A DNA stretch of 64,000 nucleotides, from contig VDFB02270651.1 of assembly GCA_007258455.2 (NCBI GenBank), positions 703,291,360 through 703,355,359 of the forward strand, in the 5' to 3' direction. A model generated the notes under the pieces. That model was not told the DNA's origin and searched no databases. It was given only the letters and a program-made list of their open reading frames with translations. Each line of letters starts with the position of its first letter. The stretch's first letter is position 1. This DNA is from Sequoia sempervirens (lineage: Eukaryota; Streptophyta; Pinopsida; Cupressales; Cupressaceae). The translations under genes were made by a program, and so were the position numbers. Positions 36,601-49,549 of this stretch are shown here, one piece after another.

Positions 36601-37304
36601 CTGAATCTGAACCATGCAAGTACAAAGTATCTGTAAAAGGAAAAAGCAGTTCAATAACTCCAGGCCTATTTCAGGCCAACTCCACAACCACCAACATGCA
36701 CATGCATCAGAGGGAGACATGCTATTGCAGAAGCTTCCAAATCATCCAATGGTCAACTCCATAACAAACATACAATTAGGATAACAAAAACAATTCCTTC
36801 CAATACTAGGAAAAAACACCCAACATAAGCACATTACTCCATAGCTGAAAAACAACCCACTTCTCCATATCACCAAGGAGCCTCTCACACAAACACCTAA
36901 TATGAAAGCTTTGCTACAACATAACCATAAAGAATAAAAATCACACCCCATGCATCAATATTATTCCACTGTCAAATAGGAGCTTCATATCACATCATTT
37001 CAATATGACCAACTCCATTTTCTCTATCTTCACCATCCTTCAAGCTGTGTGTTTTCTCTTGAAACCAAAAAAAAAAAGCCAAAAATTTCATTTACCAAAG
37101 GATCAATCTTTAGCTGATTCCTTCAGACTTCCTCAATCTTGTCAGGCTAAGAAATCTTCATAGAAGGAATACCCGAGCCGAGAAACACCAAGAATTTTTA
37201 CATGCAAGCCACATGTGAGTCCATGCAAGTACATGCAACACACATGCAAGTACATGCAACTCACAGACCTACACATGTAAGCAAAAATAAAATCCCAAAA
37301 GAAA
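33612..37304 (-). other. Internal region of element D, non-coding
   Basis: About 3.7 kb, C- and A-rich on the plus strand. ORFs are at most about 100 codons, and none shows protease, integrase, RT or RNase H motifs in any frame that I read. Several minus-strand ORFs are rich in Trp, Cys and Phe, which is a composition effect. I see nothing else in it. Confidence 0.7.
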
Positions 37305-37316
37305 GCTCTGATACCA
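37305..37316 (-). other. Primer-binding site of element D (initiator Met tRNA)
   Basis: Plus strand GCTCTGATACCA is the exact reverse complement of TGGTATCAGAGC, two bases from the LTR end. Confidence 0.92.
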
Positions 37317-37474
37317 ATTCAAGGGAAATTGATTAATCCCATAATGAACAAATAAGATTAGTGTCTTTGGTAAACAATGTTTCTTCAGAGAAACTAAAAA
37401 ACACACATACTACTATGGCATAAAGAAGAATCAGACATCTAGTTTATATCCCACCATTAATCCTTAAAGGAAAG

Positions 37475-40125
37475 TGTTGTGCAGTTTTGCACCTGCGCCC
37501 GTAACAAGGATCCTCTTTTGCTTTCACTCTTGTTGTTTTGGCCCCCCTTTTTATTTTCAGGATTTGAATGGCCTTGGCATGAGCTTAAAGTGTTTATCTT
37601 TCTTACCCAAGTGTTTTCCCCAAGTTACACGTTGAAAATCTTAAGTTTTGGGCCAAATCTGGGTTTTTACCCCATTTCAGGATTTTCCAGTCCATCTGGA
37701 TTTCCCTGGATTTCATTTAGAGTCTAGCTCAGTCTGCTTTACACCGTGGTTCAGAGATTTCTGGCCTTCGCCGAATTCTGCCTGGGCCAGATTTTTCCAG
37801 AATTTCATCTTGCCATTGGTTTTCAGAATATGGTTGATTTTTGAGGTTTATGCCATTATGATTTATCATTTGCGCTCTCTTAAGTTGGGATATTTTGATC
37901 CTGGGGTACTTGGCGTGTTGTGGCATACTGAATTTGTGAATTATTGATCTGGTTGTGATTCCCTCGGTGTTATCATCGTTGTTGCTTGCTTGGGAATTTG
38001 AAATTGTTGTTTATTTTTGTTGGAGTTCCCTGGTATTTTATTCATGGTATGTGATATTGCTTTATTTATGGTTTCCCAAGTAAGTTATGAGTTTGTTCAT
38101 TCATTTGCATCTAGAGATAACTTGCTTGTGGGTTGTTATCTATGTCTATGGCTTGCTCTGTGCGTTCATGGTTAAAATTTAGGGTTTCATGCCTAGGGCA
38201 TCACCATTGCATCTTAATTTGCTTTAGAATGAACCTAGAATTCAAGGAAGATTTGTAGGAGGTTTGGGTCAAACTGGTTCCATCCCCAGGTCCTCAAATT
38301 TGTGATCTTCAATCAATTTGAGTGAAATTGTGAGAGGCTGTCGATATTCGGGTTTTCTGTCAACTTCGGGATTTTCCTGGGCTGGCGGGTTTCCCGGTTT
38401 TCCTACCCCTCTCTGTTTTCCCAGAACTTTTCCCTTCTTGCAGAATTCCGGTCTAGTCGGATTTTCTTAGATTCTTTGTGAAGCTTGGTGAAACTTGAAA
38501 ATTGGGTGAAATGGATGATTCTAATGATAAATTCTTATTATTCCATGTTCTAAATTGATAGATTACACTGTTATCTGCATATTTTCTACATTTTAATGAT
38601 TTATGGTTGATTTTGTGCCTTCTTCAGGAAAATCTGCTTGGCCCAATTTTTTCTAAAATTTACCTTCTGGCCTGGATTATGCGGAGGGCTTGAAATCTTG
38701 AACTTTGATGAAAGCGATTTAATGATGTTTTTGGGTTGATTTCGATCTTTGCTCAGATTTATTTGAATGATGAATATATTATTTGTGATGGGATAATCTC
38801 GATCTTCTTGTTCTAGTGTATATTATTAATGGTGGTTTTGTTGAGTGTAGGCTGAATTGAAGCGGGTCGGGGTTCGGAGATGAAATTAATTCGATTAAAG
38901 AAAGAGATTCAAAGTATTGGTTGCTTCCACCCTTGGCCCGGCTTGGTGATCTAGGGATAAGAATGGAAGGAGTAGTTAATATGGGGAGGGCTCCATTGGA
39001 AACTTGTGCACGTGGACATTTAGGTAGAATCCAGTGCGACTGTGGATTGAGTTCAAGCATTTAATGCTAATTTGTTTTATCTTGAATTCTCCTTGGGGCC
39101 GACCTATTTTATGGCCATTTCTTATTGTAAACACTTGTTGGTCTGACTTGTTTGTGGCTATTTTATGATTGTAAATCCTAGCTTGGCTGACATGCTTTGG
39201 GGTTTCCTATAAATTTGGCATTTCACCTCATTTGTAAGAGATATAGAAAAAAGAACATATAATAGAAAGATAGATAGTTCTTAGAGTGAATCAAGCAGTA
39301 GAGCAGAGGTAGAAGTTAGTTCTTTATGAGTAAGTGTTGTAACAGAACATTGGAATTGTTGTTGTAATTTGGTGATTCAATACAATTGAAGACATTGTGA
39401 TTTTCTGGTGATCTCTTTTGTGTTGACTTATTTTGCATGGTTCTTATGATTCTATCTTTCAAATTGCTCAAGGTTATTAGATACATGTTAGATTTAGATT
39501 TAGATCTGATTCAATGGTGTTTATGATTTGATGCTTGAGGTTTTTGTAGCAATCCTTGGTCCATACTTTTGCAGCTAGCTGATTGTTAGTTGCATTGCAA
39601 AGTTAACCTGGACTTTTACATTCATTGTGCTTATTTCAATTGTGAGGGTTTATTCATTTCAATTTCAATTGGGTTGTCTTGGATGAATGTTCATGATCTG
39701 AAAATCTTAAAACCATGAATTGCCTTGTTTCTATGAGATTCTTGATTTATCACGGGTTAAGTAGAATTAGTTTATGAGGATTGGTCCATTGAAGTATTAT
39801 TTCATCATTTGCATTGTTAATCTTAGGAGTAAATTTGGGAATCTCTCTGACCTAAACTCTTTCCTTTCTTTGTCGTTTTAGGTTAGATTTAGGATTGAAG
39901 TATCATTACATTGCTAGATGCGATAAGTTCAAGATTGATATTTTCTTGTATTAAAGTCCCTTTGTGATTACAGGCATTCACATTTATCGAGTTGTTTATG
40001 CATTGTCAAGGTGACATTAGAGATCTTGGGGTTATCTCTTGAAGCTTGCTAATAAGTTACCTTTCCAGAGATATATGATTTCATATTTTTGTCTAAGTTG
40101 TTGTCTTGAGAAAACATCATCAACA
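37475..40125 (+). repeat. Solo LTR (2651 bp) inside element D's 5' LTR
   Basis: Begins TGTTGTGCAG and ends ATCAACA (TGTTG...CAACA termini). It is flanked by GAAAG (37470-37474) and AAAAG (40126-40130), against GGAAAGTTCATG at the empty site in the other LTR. This gives a 4-bp perfect or 5-bp one-mismatch duplication. There is no internal region, primer site or second LTR, so this is a solo LTR formed by recombination between two LTRs. Short ORFs inside are not genes. The family is not assigned; the length suggests a long-LTR Ty3-type family. Confidence 0.82.
39208..39214 (+). promoter_or_regulatory. TATA box of the solo LTR
   Basis: TATAAAT in CCTATAAATTTGGC, about 1.73 kb into the LTR. It is placed as expected for a U3 promoter, with a transcribed R region downstream. 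Orientation supports the plus strand. Activity is not shown. Confidence 0.5.
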
Positions 40126-40701
40126 AAAAGTTCATGCAATTTTAGATGTTACAAGATCAACCAGTTTCAACAACATGCATTAAACAGATTCAATAAACAT
40201 GAAAGAAGAAAAGACATGAACACAAAGATTTACATGGGGAAAACCATTTCGGGTAAAAAACCCCACCCTTCAAAATCATAGATCCATTGTATTATTCAAC
40301 AATCAAATACATAGTTACAATACAATTATAGGCTCTAAGCCTTTACATGGGGATTTACATCTTGTTCCATCTAGAGAAAATTTGCAGCATAACCCCTATA
40401 AATTCAGTCTCTTCTCTCACAACTCCTCAAGCAGAAAATCATATTTATAGAGCTTACAATGCACAAATTAGACATTTCTAAATCAATAGTCAAAACTCAA
40501 CACAAAAATAGAAAATGCCTTCATGCACAACTCCACATGTAAAATCAACTTTCCAACTTGAATCCTCATTGGAAAAAGAAACTACAAGTTACAAGTAACT
40601 AAAAAGACAATGTGAGAAAATTAGCAATATTCAATATTTAGAAAAATCAACGCTATGGGAAAAATCAAAGGTTGAGACACCTTCTTTTTCCTAACAGTTA
40701 T

Positions 40702-41614
40702 AGTCCATTGGAATAAGTTGAGAACCATTGTAATTTCCTTGGTTAGGACTTTGTGGGTTTAGGATCAAAAGTTTATCTTTGAATACTATAAATCATTAAA
40801 TCATTAGAAACATTTGAAACAAGGTTTTCATTTGTATTATTTAATTAGGTTTAAAGAACTTAATCAATAATGAAGGGGATAGGCTTAAAATTTGTATTTG
40901 GTCACATTAAATACTTTGAGGAGGATGGTAGGGTTCAGGGAATAAACAAATAGTAGGTATGTACACGAGAAATTTTTCCATCTTGTATATAGCTTTGCTT
41001 ATTAGATATAACTATACTATACAATAAGAATTTGTAAGGGTTCTTCCACTTAATAAGAATCATTGAAGCAATGTTAAGATCAAAATATTTTAGATAAAAA
41101 AGATAAGTCAAACTTTGTAAAGGGTGGGAATTAGTATGTATTCTCTCACATATCTTCTTGAATCCAAGGTTGAAAGCTAGTATGGTCTCTATAAAATCTC
41201 TATTTGTTGTTCTGAGATGCCCACCCTCTCCTTGAATTGATTATGCAACAAAATTCCAAATTAATTCCAATCTACAATAGAAGAAGGTGCTAAGCCTCTA
41301 ATCTAATTCAATGTTCTTCCCTTGAGAGATAAAACCAACAATTTAAGGGCCACATATAATGCTACAAAATTATGTATTGGACACGAATTTACCACATCTT
41401 GAATATGAGGAATAATAGAGACAACCATCCCCATTAAAATTAGGTAGTACTCTTAAAACTAATTATAGAATGGGAACCCATTGTTGCTACCACAAAGGTA
41501 TTCCAAAGTCACAAGAAGTGAATGGTAGATTTATTGGGTTAGCCAATACATTTTATGCTCAAAATAATTATGTTGAAATTCATGCATGGTCTACTAAAAA
41601 ATAGAAATGGAACC
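40702..41614. other. Intergenic, no recognised feature
   Basis: AT-rich flanking sequence of element D. I see no gene or repeat that I can name. Confidence 0.4.
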
Positions 41615-42398
41615 TAGGTTAGGATGTGCGGGATCATCATGGAAAAAGCAGGAGGCCCTTAAGTGGCAAAATTTAGAAAAATCAAAGTTAGGCAACTTGA
41701 CGTAAAAATTTCAATAAGTTATCTATATTATTTCAAAAATGTATGTAGAATAGAATCTATAGAAAATTGAATGTAGTTTTTAAACTACTAGGTTTGTTTA
41801 AAAATAATAATCTATTTGGTGAAAATTTGAGAATTCAGTATAGTAGTACTTAAATTCCGGAAAAATAAGTAGGTGTTTGTCGACCACCTAACCATAATAA
41901 AATGATAATATTTTTTTATAATATTTTAGATATAAGTAGAGGAATCATGTCCTAATGTGATACATACTTTTTTGTAATTTTTTTTCAAGTAATAATTAAT
42001 TATGATTTTTTTATTACAAATTTTAAAAAATATAAAAACTGTATGTCAGACCACCTTAACTTGGTCAAAACTTCATGAAATTAATTTTTCTTTTTTAATC
42101 CTATAGTATGCAAAGCATAGAAAGTGACACATGTTTTGGATTCAAAAATGTGATACCGTTTGAAAGCTATAGATATTTTTCAATCAACCTATCAATCAGG
42201 ACTTTAGTCATAATTCAAATAGAAAATGAATAATAATTACTTTACTAAATTCAAAGTAAAGCATAATTTATATTGGTGGAAAGCTAATAATCTCTTTTAA
42301 AAACCCTTTTCATTTCATCAATTTTGGGTAAAAAAAAATCGGTCCACATACACATCCATATTGCCACTTTTGGCCCATCATGAGCACACTTTTATACC
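41615..42398. mobile_element. Decayed member of the GGGTATGTGCAGGATCAT TIR family
   Basis: Collinear with the 791-bp element at 59930-60720 over its whole length, at very roughly 80 percent identity. It starts ATGTGCGGGATCATCATGG and ends GGCCCATCATGAGCACAC, with shared internal segments such as AATTGAATGTAGTTT and AAACTACTAGGTTT. The termini are degraded and target flanks cannot be read. Confidence 0.75.
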
Positions 42399-42659
42399 GT
42401 TTAGAAAAATTTCTAAGTGGATGATGTATACTCTATCTAGAGTAGATTTTTCTATGGTTCTCAACCAGAGCCATAAAATATAAAAAAAGGAATTTTTGGA
42501 AGAAAAGTGAATGTTAAAGCCTTAGATTCACATCCCACTTGGTGTGCTAAAAAATGTTGATTCTTTAATTTTCAACAACAATTTATGCCTAATAAAACAT
42601 CTACAATTGAAGGTCTTGCAAAAATCTGACCTTATTGTAAGACAACCTCTACTGTTAAG

Positions 42660-45600
42660 AGGTCCATTCCTTTTCTATTCTAGATAAATCTAATTCTACT
42701 AAGGAAAATAGATAAATATTAAAATTAAATAACTATAAGTAAAGCAATGTGTTAGAATGCATATCTTCTTGCTAATATCTCATAGAGCATTAACACAATG
42801 ACTAATAGTCATTAAAAATTAATTTTAGACATGATCACATGATTGTCTAAATGATAATTAATCATATATGATTTTTTTATAAAAAGGATTACAAGAATCA
42901 CAACTTCATATATATTCAAATTTTAATGTCTAATTAATTACATTATATAAATAAATAATAAATATTTGGATACAAACAAAACTTGTTCTAAGGTTTAAAA
43001 TAAAAAAAAGATAGGAAATAATTCTACTGACAAGGCTCTCTAAGCATGACTTTAGAAATCAAAGTCCACCTTTATGTTTTATAACTATTTGTTACATTTA
43101 TAGAAGATGAGAGGGGAATAATAATAAAAGCTTCACTAGTTGGTGTTTTTTTTTATTGAGAAAAATGTCGAGGTTACAATGAAAATGCAATGAAAAACTG
43201 CAAGATAACTTTACAAGAGCACAACTATAACAACAACAACATTGTTGGTCAGAAAAATTCTCTTAAAAACAAAAGAAATACTGTATGTGAAAATGATGTC
43301 ACCACTACATAAATGTGCATAATGGGTTAAAATGGAAATATTAATGGTATGAAACTACATTCACAAGTCATTTATTACTCCCAACAATCTCCTTTACCAA
43401 AACCCTTATTTTAATTGTGTGATCTTTTCTTTGTTTTCACTAAATGAAGTTGTGAGATAATATGTAGGCTTCATAATATCTTTACTAAGATGAAACCTTC
43501 ATTCAACCATGTGGGAGATTTTATTTATTTTTTGCATTAAAGTGTAGCTAATATCTAGCCATGGGTTCTATTGTGATGAAGCCCATTAATAATACATGTC
43601 AAAGTATTTTTAAAATTTTACATAAAAGAATGTCTTAGTCATAGTCCATAGGCTTCAATACTTAAGAATATGTAGGAGATTTGACCATATCAAATGTCTC
43701 AATCGACACTAATTTTTCCTATGACAACCTTCACAAAATATCTAAAAGAAGCGTGAGCTATTAAATTTGGAGATTTAATAGCTCATGAGTTTCTAAAAGC
43801 TATGGGCATGCTTTTATATTTAACTCATAGCTCTGTGCCATTTTATTTATGGATACCTCTTTCCCAAATTATCTATTTTCCTCTAATAACACTAACTTAA
43901 CTTTGAAACCTCTTATAAACACCTTGAAAGGAGTTGAGGCCATTAGATTAGATTAATACATTGGTTGATTCTTCTCCCTTCATGTGAGATTTATTTATAT
44001 TAAATCCTTTGTAAAAAAATTGGTCAAAACTCTATTTCTTCTCTTAGTAAGGTGAAAAATTCAACACAGTAAATGGAATTTCTCCACAAACTGAGTGAGA
44101 TTCAATGTAACACATGTTTATGGATTTTGATTTTAAATAATGAAAAAAAATATTCATGTTTTCTTGTATAATTATCCTGTTGAATTTCAACCTTCTCTAC
44201 TTCTTTGATTGTATTATAATACTTTTGGACAAGGTTGATGCAAGAAGTTGGGTCCATGAAAAGCTCAAAAAGTGGAAGTGTTTTTCCTATTTTTTATAAT
44301 TTGTCGCATTTGTACTGAAAATTTGAAGCACTTACACATTGAAGGAAACAACTATCTAGCCCCGTAAATACACCTATGACATCCATGCCATGAATATACC
44401 ATAACTACAATTTAACACTAACTTCAACAATTTCACTTAGTTTAACTAAGCGACTAAACTGAACTAAACTATTATGGACTCCAATTCAATGTTAGTTAAC
44501 TGCTACTGTAGAACATGCATTCTACAGGCTTTTTCAAAGCCGCTTTATGAAGCATTAAAAATATTGAAGATGGATTCGAAGCACAACTCATTTTCAAATA
44601 TAAACTTCTTGAAACTATAAAAAATCTTGGGTCTATCAATAATCAGTGATTATTCAAAATATAGTGTGGGGTAAAGACAAAGGACTCAGATGTTAAAAAA
44701 AATCACCATGACTGTAAATTGAAGCTTCGACAAAGCCATGGAGAAGGGGGAAATTTTCACAAGGGAAAAGATAGTTAGAGGAATAATGCAAGCTTGGAAT
44801 AAGATTTATTGGATCGCTTACAGAGGGTCATATTATACTAGAAAGGGATACAAATGACCATACAAGAAACAATGGACCATTACAATGCTTTGTCATCCAT
44901 TTGGAATATAGTTGTTTAAATATATTTATCAGTCTTTGAAGACTCTTGTAACCTACATTATTCTTCTATCAATGAATATAATCTTTGATTGTGTGTTTGT
45001 GAATTTTTATCTCATGAAGAGTGAAATGTAAAATTTGTGTAAAGTTTCCACCTTTGCAACTTATGGTAACTTGGTCTGTGAACCTATTTAGTATATAATA
45101 GTAGAATATTTGTGACTTGTACAATATGTAATATATGAGTACACTTGTCTTATGCAAACATATGAAGAATTTAAGTCCCTTACAACTTATAACTGATGTT
45201 GATATTTGGCCTCATAAAGCATACATCAAGTTTGCTTTTGCATGGTTTAAACATTGATGGTTAGAGGAACTTATGTATTATATGTAGGTTGCCAAATAAT
45301 TCTTAGATCAAAGAAATGTTATTTTAGAACATACATATGAGAACTAATTTGTATACTAAAAAAATATTCTACATGCATTCATTAAAATTTCTAATCTTGG
45401 AAAAAACATTTGAGAAAGGTCTAATAGTTTTGGGTTCTTTACAAAGAATAGTAAGAAAAAAAATTAAATACTAACAATAATTTTGTATTAGTTGTAAGAA
45501 TATTTTTTAGTGTATTTTAGTTTTTATCACTATGATTGGTTTAGTTCTTGTGATATTTTTGACAAAGACTATTTATTAAAAGTCTTCTTATTTTTAACAT

Positions 45601-45853
45601 GAGATTCATCTATTAAAATAAGGCCTTGTGGACTCTTAAATACCTGAATATATATATATATATATAAATATATATATGATTATATGTTCAACAAGTTATA
45701 ATTAAAAGAACAATTATGTGTTTACAATTTGATTGTAGTGTATCTATAAGTAATGAAAAAATTGTCTCTATGGGGCCCAATTTTTCTTGTGTGCATCTAA
45801 CACTTCTCTATGCAACTAAAACTACTTTGTATTGAATTACATAGAAGAGGTTG
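42660..45853. repeat. 3.2-kb duplication, copy 1
   Basis: Collinear with 55560-58747 at a constant offset of 12900 bp down to a TA microsatellite near 45650, where copy 2 is 6 bp shorter. I noticed about nine substitutions, so identity is about 99.7 percent. Copy 1 continues upstream (homologous to the older copy at 29000) and downstream; copy 2 begins exactly at the assembly gap. See findings for the allelic-artefact question. Confidence 0.95.
44726..44857 (+). pseudogene. Last-exon-like coding remnant with 3' UTR
   Basis: A 43-codon stretch reads FDKAMEKGEIFTREKIVRGI, then MQAWNKIYWIAYRGSYYTRK and GYK-stop. The sequence after the stop looks like a plant 3' UTR, with an AATGAATATAATC-type signal near 44973. 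Upstream, 44531-44720 has a second readable stretch (EDGFEAQLIFKYKLLETIKN) with stops. The family is not recognised. It is repeated at 57626-57757. Confidence 0.35.
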
Positions 45854-46739
45854 ATGATTGGCCCACACAATACACCTCTACCTCCTCTTATTTGATTCTC
45901 ATTGATGACCTCACTTATGAAGGGTAGGGTCTCACCTATTCTAGGTGGTGTACATGAATTCTATTTAGGCTCTATGGGTGGTATAAAAGTACTCACATGA
46001 TAGTTTTTTCCTCTTCTTGAACACATACTAGTATCATTTGAAAGTTGGTTTATGGAATATTATATTTACCAAAAAAATTATGATGTTTAATGAAGTATGT
46101 GTCATGTACTATATGTTTGGGTAATCATTATATGTGTGTGGACAAATGGATCAAAAATATCAAATAAAATAAATACATATATATTTAAGGTATATGAAGA
46201 CATCACTAAAAGTAAATAAAATAAATACTTTTATTTATTCAAACTATAGAAAAAAATATATGATTAGAAATTCAAGAAATAGATTGGCATTTTAGTGGTG
46301 GTTTCATGGCACTTTTTTGTAAAACATGTAAAATTGATGAGGAAGTTCAAACATGTTATTTCATGTAAAAAATATAGATTTTAGAGTCCAATATGTAGAT
46401 TCAACCTTTATGATTGTAAATTTGACCCTAATTGATGGTACTTCATAATTTGAATTATAACATGCATAACCCAAACATGTTATAAAATGTGTACATGTTA
46501 TATCAAACAAAAATAAAATTCAAAACTACCAAAAATTAGGATCACAAATTAGCATAATGTGTACATGATATGGTTTGGTAAATACCTAGCCATAACATTC
46601 AGGCAATGAATATATAGCCCCTATGATGCATCCATACATGCATCATGCCTCCATGATGATAATTATTATGAAATCTAGTTCAACATCAATTAATTTCTAT
46701 CATAGAATATGCATTCTAATTCAAATTTGGGGGTGATAT
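45854..46739. other. Intergenic, no recognised feature
   Basis: AT-rich sequence. The first 40 bases also occur after the duplication in copy 2 (58969-59009), followed there by a TIR terminus. Position 45893/45894 is thus the empty site for that insertion. Confidence 0.5.
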
Positions 46740-48699
46740 TGTAGTGCCCCTCCATTCTCACCATGGATGTGCAGGTAGTCGGCTTTGGAACTTGGAGATG
46801 AAGGTTAAATAATAGGGATATTTAAAGGTACATGCTAATGATGTAAACAATTGATCTATTTTATGATACTATATATAGATGCATTGTTATGATCAGTATG
46901 TGATTATTTTATCATGACCATTATGTGATTATCATTCTAATTGCTATGTAGCTGATGGTTTGCGAGTTGATGTGGTTACTTGTTTGTTATGTTTGGGTGA
47001 AAGGGACAGTGTCACATTACTCACTTGTGAGTACCCTACGACACTGCAATTTCCCTTTTCATGATGATTATATGTATACATAAACGCCTGACCATGTTGT
47101 GTGTTGTAGGTTGCAGGTACTAGGCATCCACTCCACTTGAATTGGCAAGTATGAGTGTGCCTTAAACACAATGGAAAAGTTGATTGGAGATAGCACATGG
47201 TCCCCTACCCTAGCCATCGTCCTCAAAGAGGATGAGTATCTAGTTCGACACCTCGTCAGTTTTGTTTGTTGTCTGTGGTCAATTGGTCTTGTTTTTTGAC
47301 TCTGATTATGGTTAGGTAATTGGCGTTGATATTTGGTTTGTTTAATTTAAATTTGTTGATAAATGTTGTTTTGATTAATTAATATGTTTTAAAATAAATA
47401 AATAAAGTTAAAAGGGCACATCGATAATTAAATATAAATATAATTATTAAAAGTGTTTAATGAAATATTATAATAAATTAAATATGTAATGGATATTAAA
47501 ATAAAATAAAATATTATAATGGGATGTTGCAATTATTAAATTGTAAAAAAATAATATGATGAGTAAATAAAGTTTATGGCTCATGAGAAAATCATTGAAT
47601 AGATGTTCTAAAATGGGACTGCAGATGACAATCTAATGAGCATGCAGCTCAAATAGTTATTAAAATAATAATAATTTTCTAAAAAACTAGTGGATTCCGA
47701 TAATATGAAGATTTTAAGTTCCTTTACCTACAAAGTGTAATATTTAGATTTTGTATTCCATTAATAAATTTATCTAAGACTCTCAGATTTATAACAGCCA
47801 CCCTTAGACTCAATCGTCTATCCTCCACCAGACCTGAGAGCTCATTAAGATTCCGCACACTATTGCTTATTGTCAGATCTTATTTCTAACTAATTTTGGA
47901 TGCAAGTTACTCATTCTTGAACCACTAAATTCACCATAATCGGTAACTTGTGATCAATCGTTATGTTCTCAATGAATTATTAAGATCGTTGGAACCTCTT
48001 CTTTTGTATTACTTTGATATCTCCTCTTCTTCAAGCAATCTCCATACTTCTCTAATGTTAGACTTGATTGACATTTGGAGAATGGAGTTATTAGAATCTC
48101 CTATCCACCAAAGAGATCAATTCTTATGGTCCATTCCAATATTCTAAGCAATTTCTTATACAACTGCTACTGATTTATGAGTCAAGACTTGGCACAAACC
48201 ATGTTTCTGAAGATCGATACCCAAAAACATTCTTGGTCTTGCTAAAACGTTCCATTCACTGAGATCATTCATATAGTTTGATAAGTCGAGTTGATGTACT
48301 TTATTTAATTAAGTCATATTTGAATTGGTCAATATACCTCTCAATATCACCAAGAGCTTCATTATTCAGTGTTTGAAATCTCAGTCAGTTTTAAATGGCA
48401 TTGAAGTATAAATGTACATAATCTAGTTAGACTTATTTTGGTAACCTCTTTCCCTAGCTAATACTTATAAAATATTATTGCTTCCTGGTATAGTTTCTAA
48501 GATTTTAAGCTATTATAAATTCCATGATAATATTTTTGATTTAATCATAAAAAGTAGTTACATAGGTATATTTAGGAAAGAGATGAATCTCTCTATAAAT
48601 GGATTTACTCTTTTACTATGAGTAGTAAAACTAATCAATTGTATTCTTGACTACAATTGATACAACCTTCAATATTATAATACTAGTTTTATTAATGTT

Positions 48700-48939
48700 C
48701 AAATTAAGCCTTGTTACAAATTAACAATTTGGGAATAGTTCATAAGTATTGGATTTTATATTTATTTGTGAATTAAATATTGGCTAATGTATTATTGGTA
48801 GATTGAACTAAGTTTTGGGTTATAGATTCTAGCATTAAAGAGCAGTAGAGTATCATGTTTAAAAAAATATTTATTCAACTCCTCTAGCTGCTTATGATTT
48901 CTTGGAATAATTTCATTTATTTAGTTTTGATAGAAGTAA
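48700..48939. repeat. Perfect 240-bp direct repeat, copy 1
   Basis: Identical base for base to 49310-49549 (offset 610). Begins CAAATTAAGCCTTG and ends GATAGAAGTAA. No TG...CA termini. Confidence 0.95.
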
Positions 48940-49055
48940 CTAAATGTCTTTGAGATTAAAACATTGCATTACTTTAAAAAATTCCTTTCTAAGTTTTTCT
49001 TGATATAGATAAATTGCTCTATTATACATGCTTAACATTCCTCCAAACTGCCTTG

Positions 49056-49274
49056 CTAGTAGCTAATAAGTTCCTTTTCAATAGCATTTTTTAATTCTTG
49101 TGCTATATCTTGAATATTACTTCCATATATCTGCTCATTTTGAATTTGTTCACACCTAACATTTGTAAATTTATCTACCACCAGGTTACTATCCCTATAC
49201 ATGTTTTTATATGCACAGACCTGAACTTTCCCAACAACTTCCATACCTGCATCACATATTTGATTTGCCAACAA
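49056..49274 (-). other. Small ORF between the 240-bp repeats
   Basis: A 72-codon minus-strand ORF lies within the 370 bp between the two identical repeats. It reads MLANQICDAGMEVVGKVQVC and ends QELKNAIEKELISY. Its composition is more protein-like than the surroundings, but I do not recognise it and there is no promoter or splice evidence. It may be a chance ORF or a fragment of captured coding sequence. Confidence 0.2.
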
Positions 49275-49309
49275 AAGATTTTTTTTTTTCCTTATAGGAA
49301 TTTACAATA

Positions 49310-49549
49310 CAAATTAAGCCTTGTTACAAATTAACAATTTGGGAATAGTTCATAAGTATTGGATTTTATATTTATTTGTGAATTAAATATTGGCTAATGT
49401 ATTATTGGTAGATTGAACTAAGTTTTGGGTTATAGATTCTAGCATTAAAGAGCAGTAGAGTATCATGTTTAAAAAAATATTTATTCAACTCCTCTAGCTG
49501 CTTATGATTTCTTGGAATAATTTCATTTATTTAGTTTTGATAGAAGTAA
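49310..49549. repeat. Perfect 240-bp direct repeat, copy 2
   Basis: See copy 1 at 48700-48939. Flanking bases differ on both sides, with no clear target duplication. Confidence 0.95.

Larger units (their letters stand above)
32883..40696 (-). mobile_element. Element D: LARD-like copia-type LTR element
   Basis: Complete minus-strand element: 3' LTR 32883-33600, PPT 33601-33611, internal 33612-37304, PBS 37305-37316, 5' LTR 37319-40696 (split by a solo LTR). Target duplication GTTAT is present at 32878-32882 and 40697-40701. The termini are TG...CA, with TGTTAGGAAAAAG at the LTR start. The initiator-Met primer site and the AAGTGGGAGAG tract fit copia. The internal region has no gag or pol motif, so the element would depend on a helper. 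Confidence 0.9.
37319..40696 (-). repeat. 5' LTR of element D, split by insertion
   Basis: Two parts, 37319-37474 and 40126-40696, together about 725 bp and homologous to 32883-33600. The break falls within GGAAAG|TTCATGC, as the intact 3' LTR shows. Confidence 0.88.

Noticed and set aside
33657..36951. Minus-strand ORFs rich in Trp, Cys and Phe as possible membrane proteins
   Set aside because: The composition comes from the C/A-rich internal region of element D; no conserved motif and many short overlapping frames.
37479..39060. Several ORFs of 65-99 codons at 37479-39060
   Set aside because: All lie inside the solo LTR and have no domain, so they are chance ORFs of the LTR.
44969..45157. 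62-codon minus-strand ORF identical at 57869-58057
   Set aside because: Its repetition only reflects the 3.2-kb duplication, and it lies antisense to a 3'-UTR-like region.
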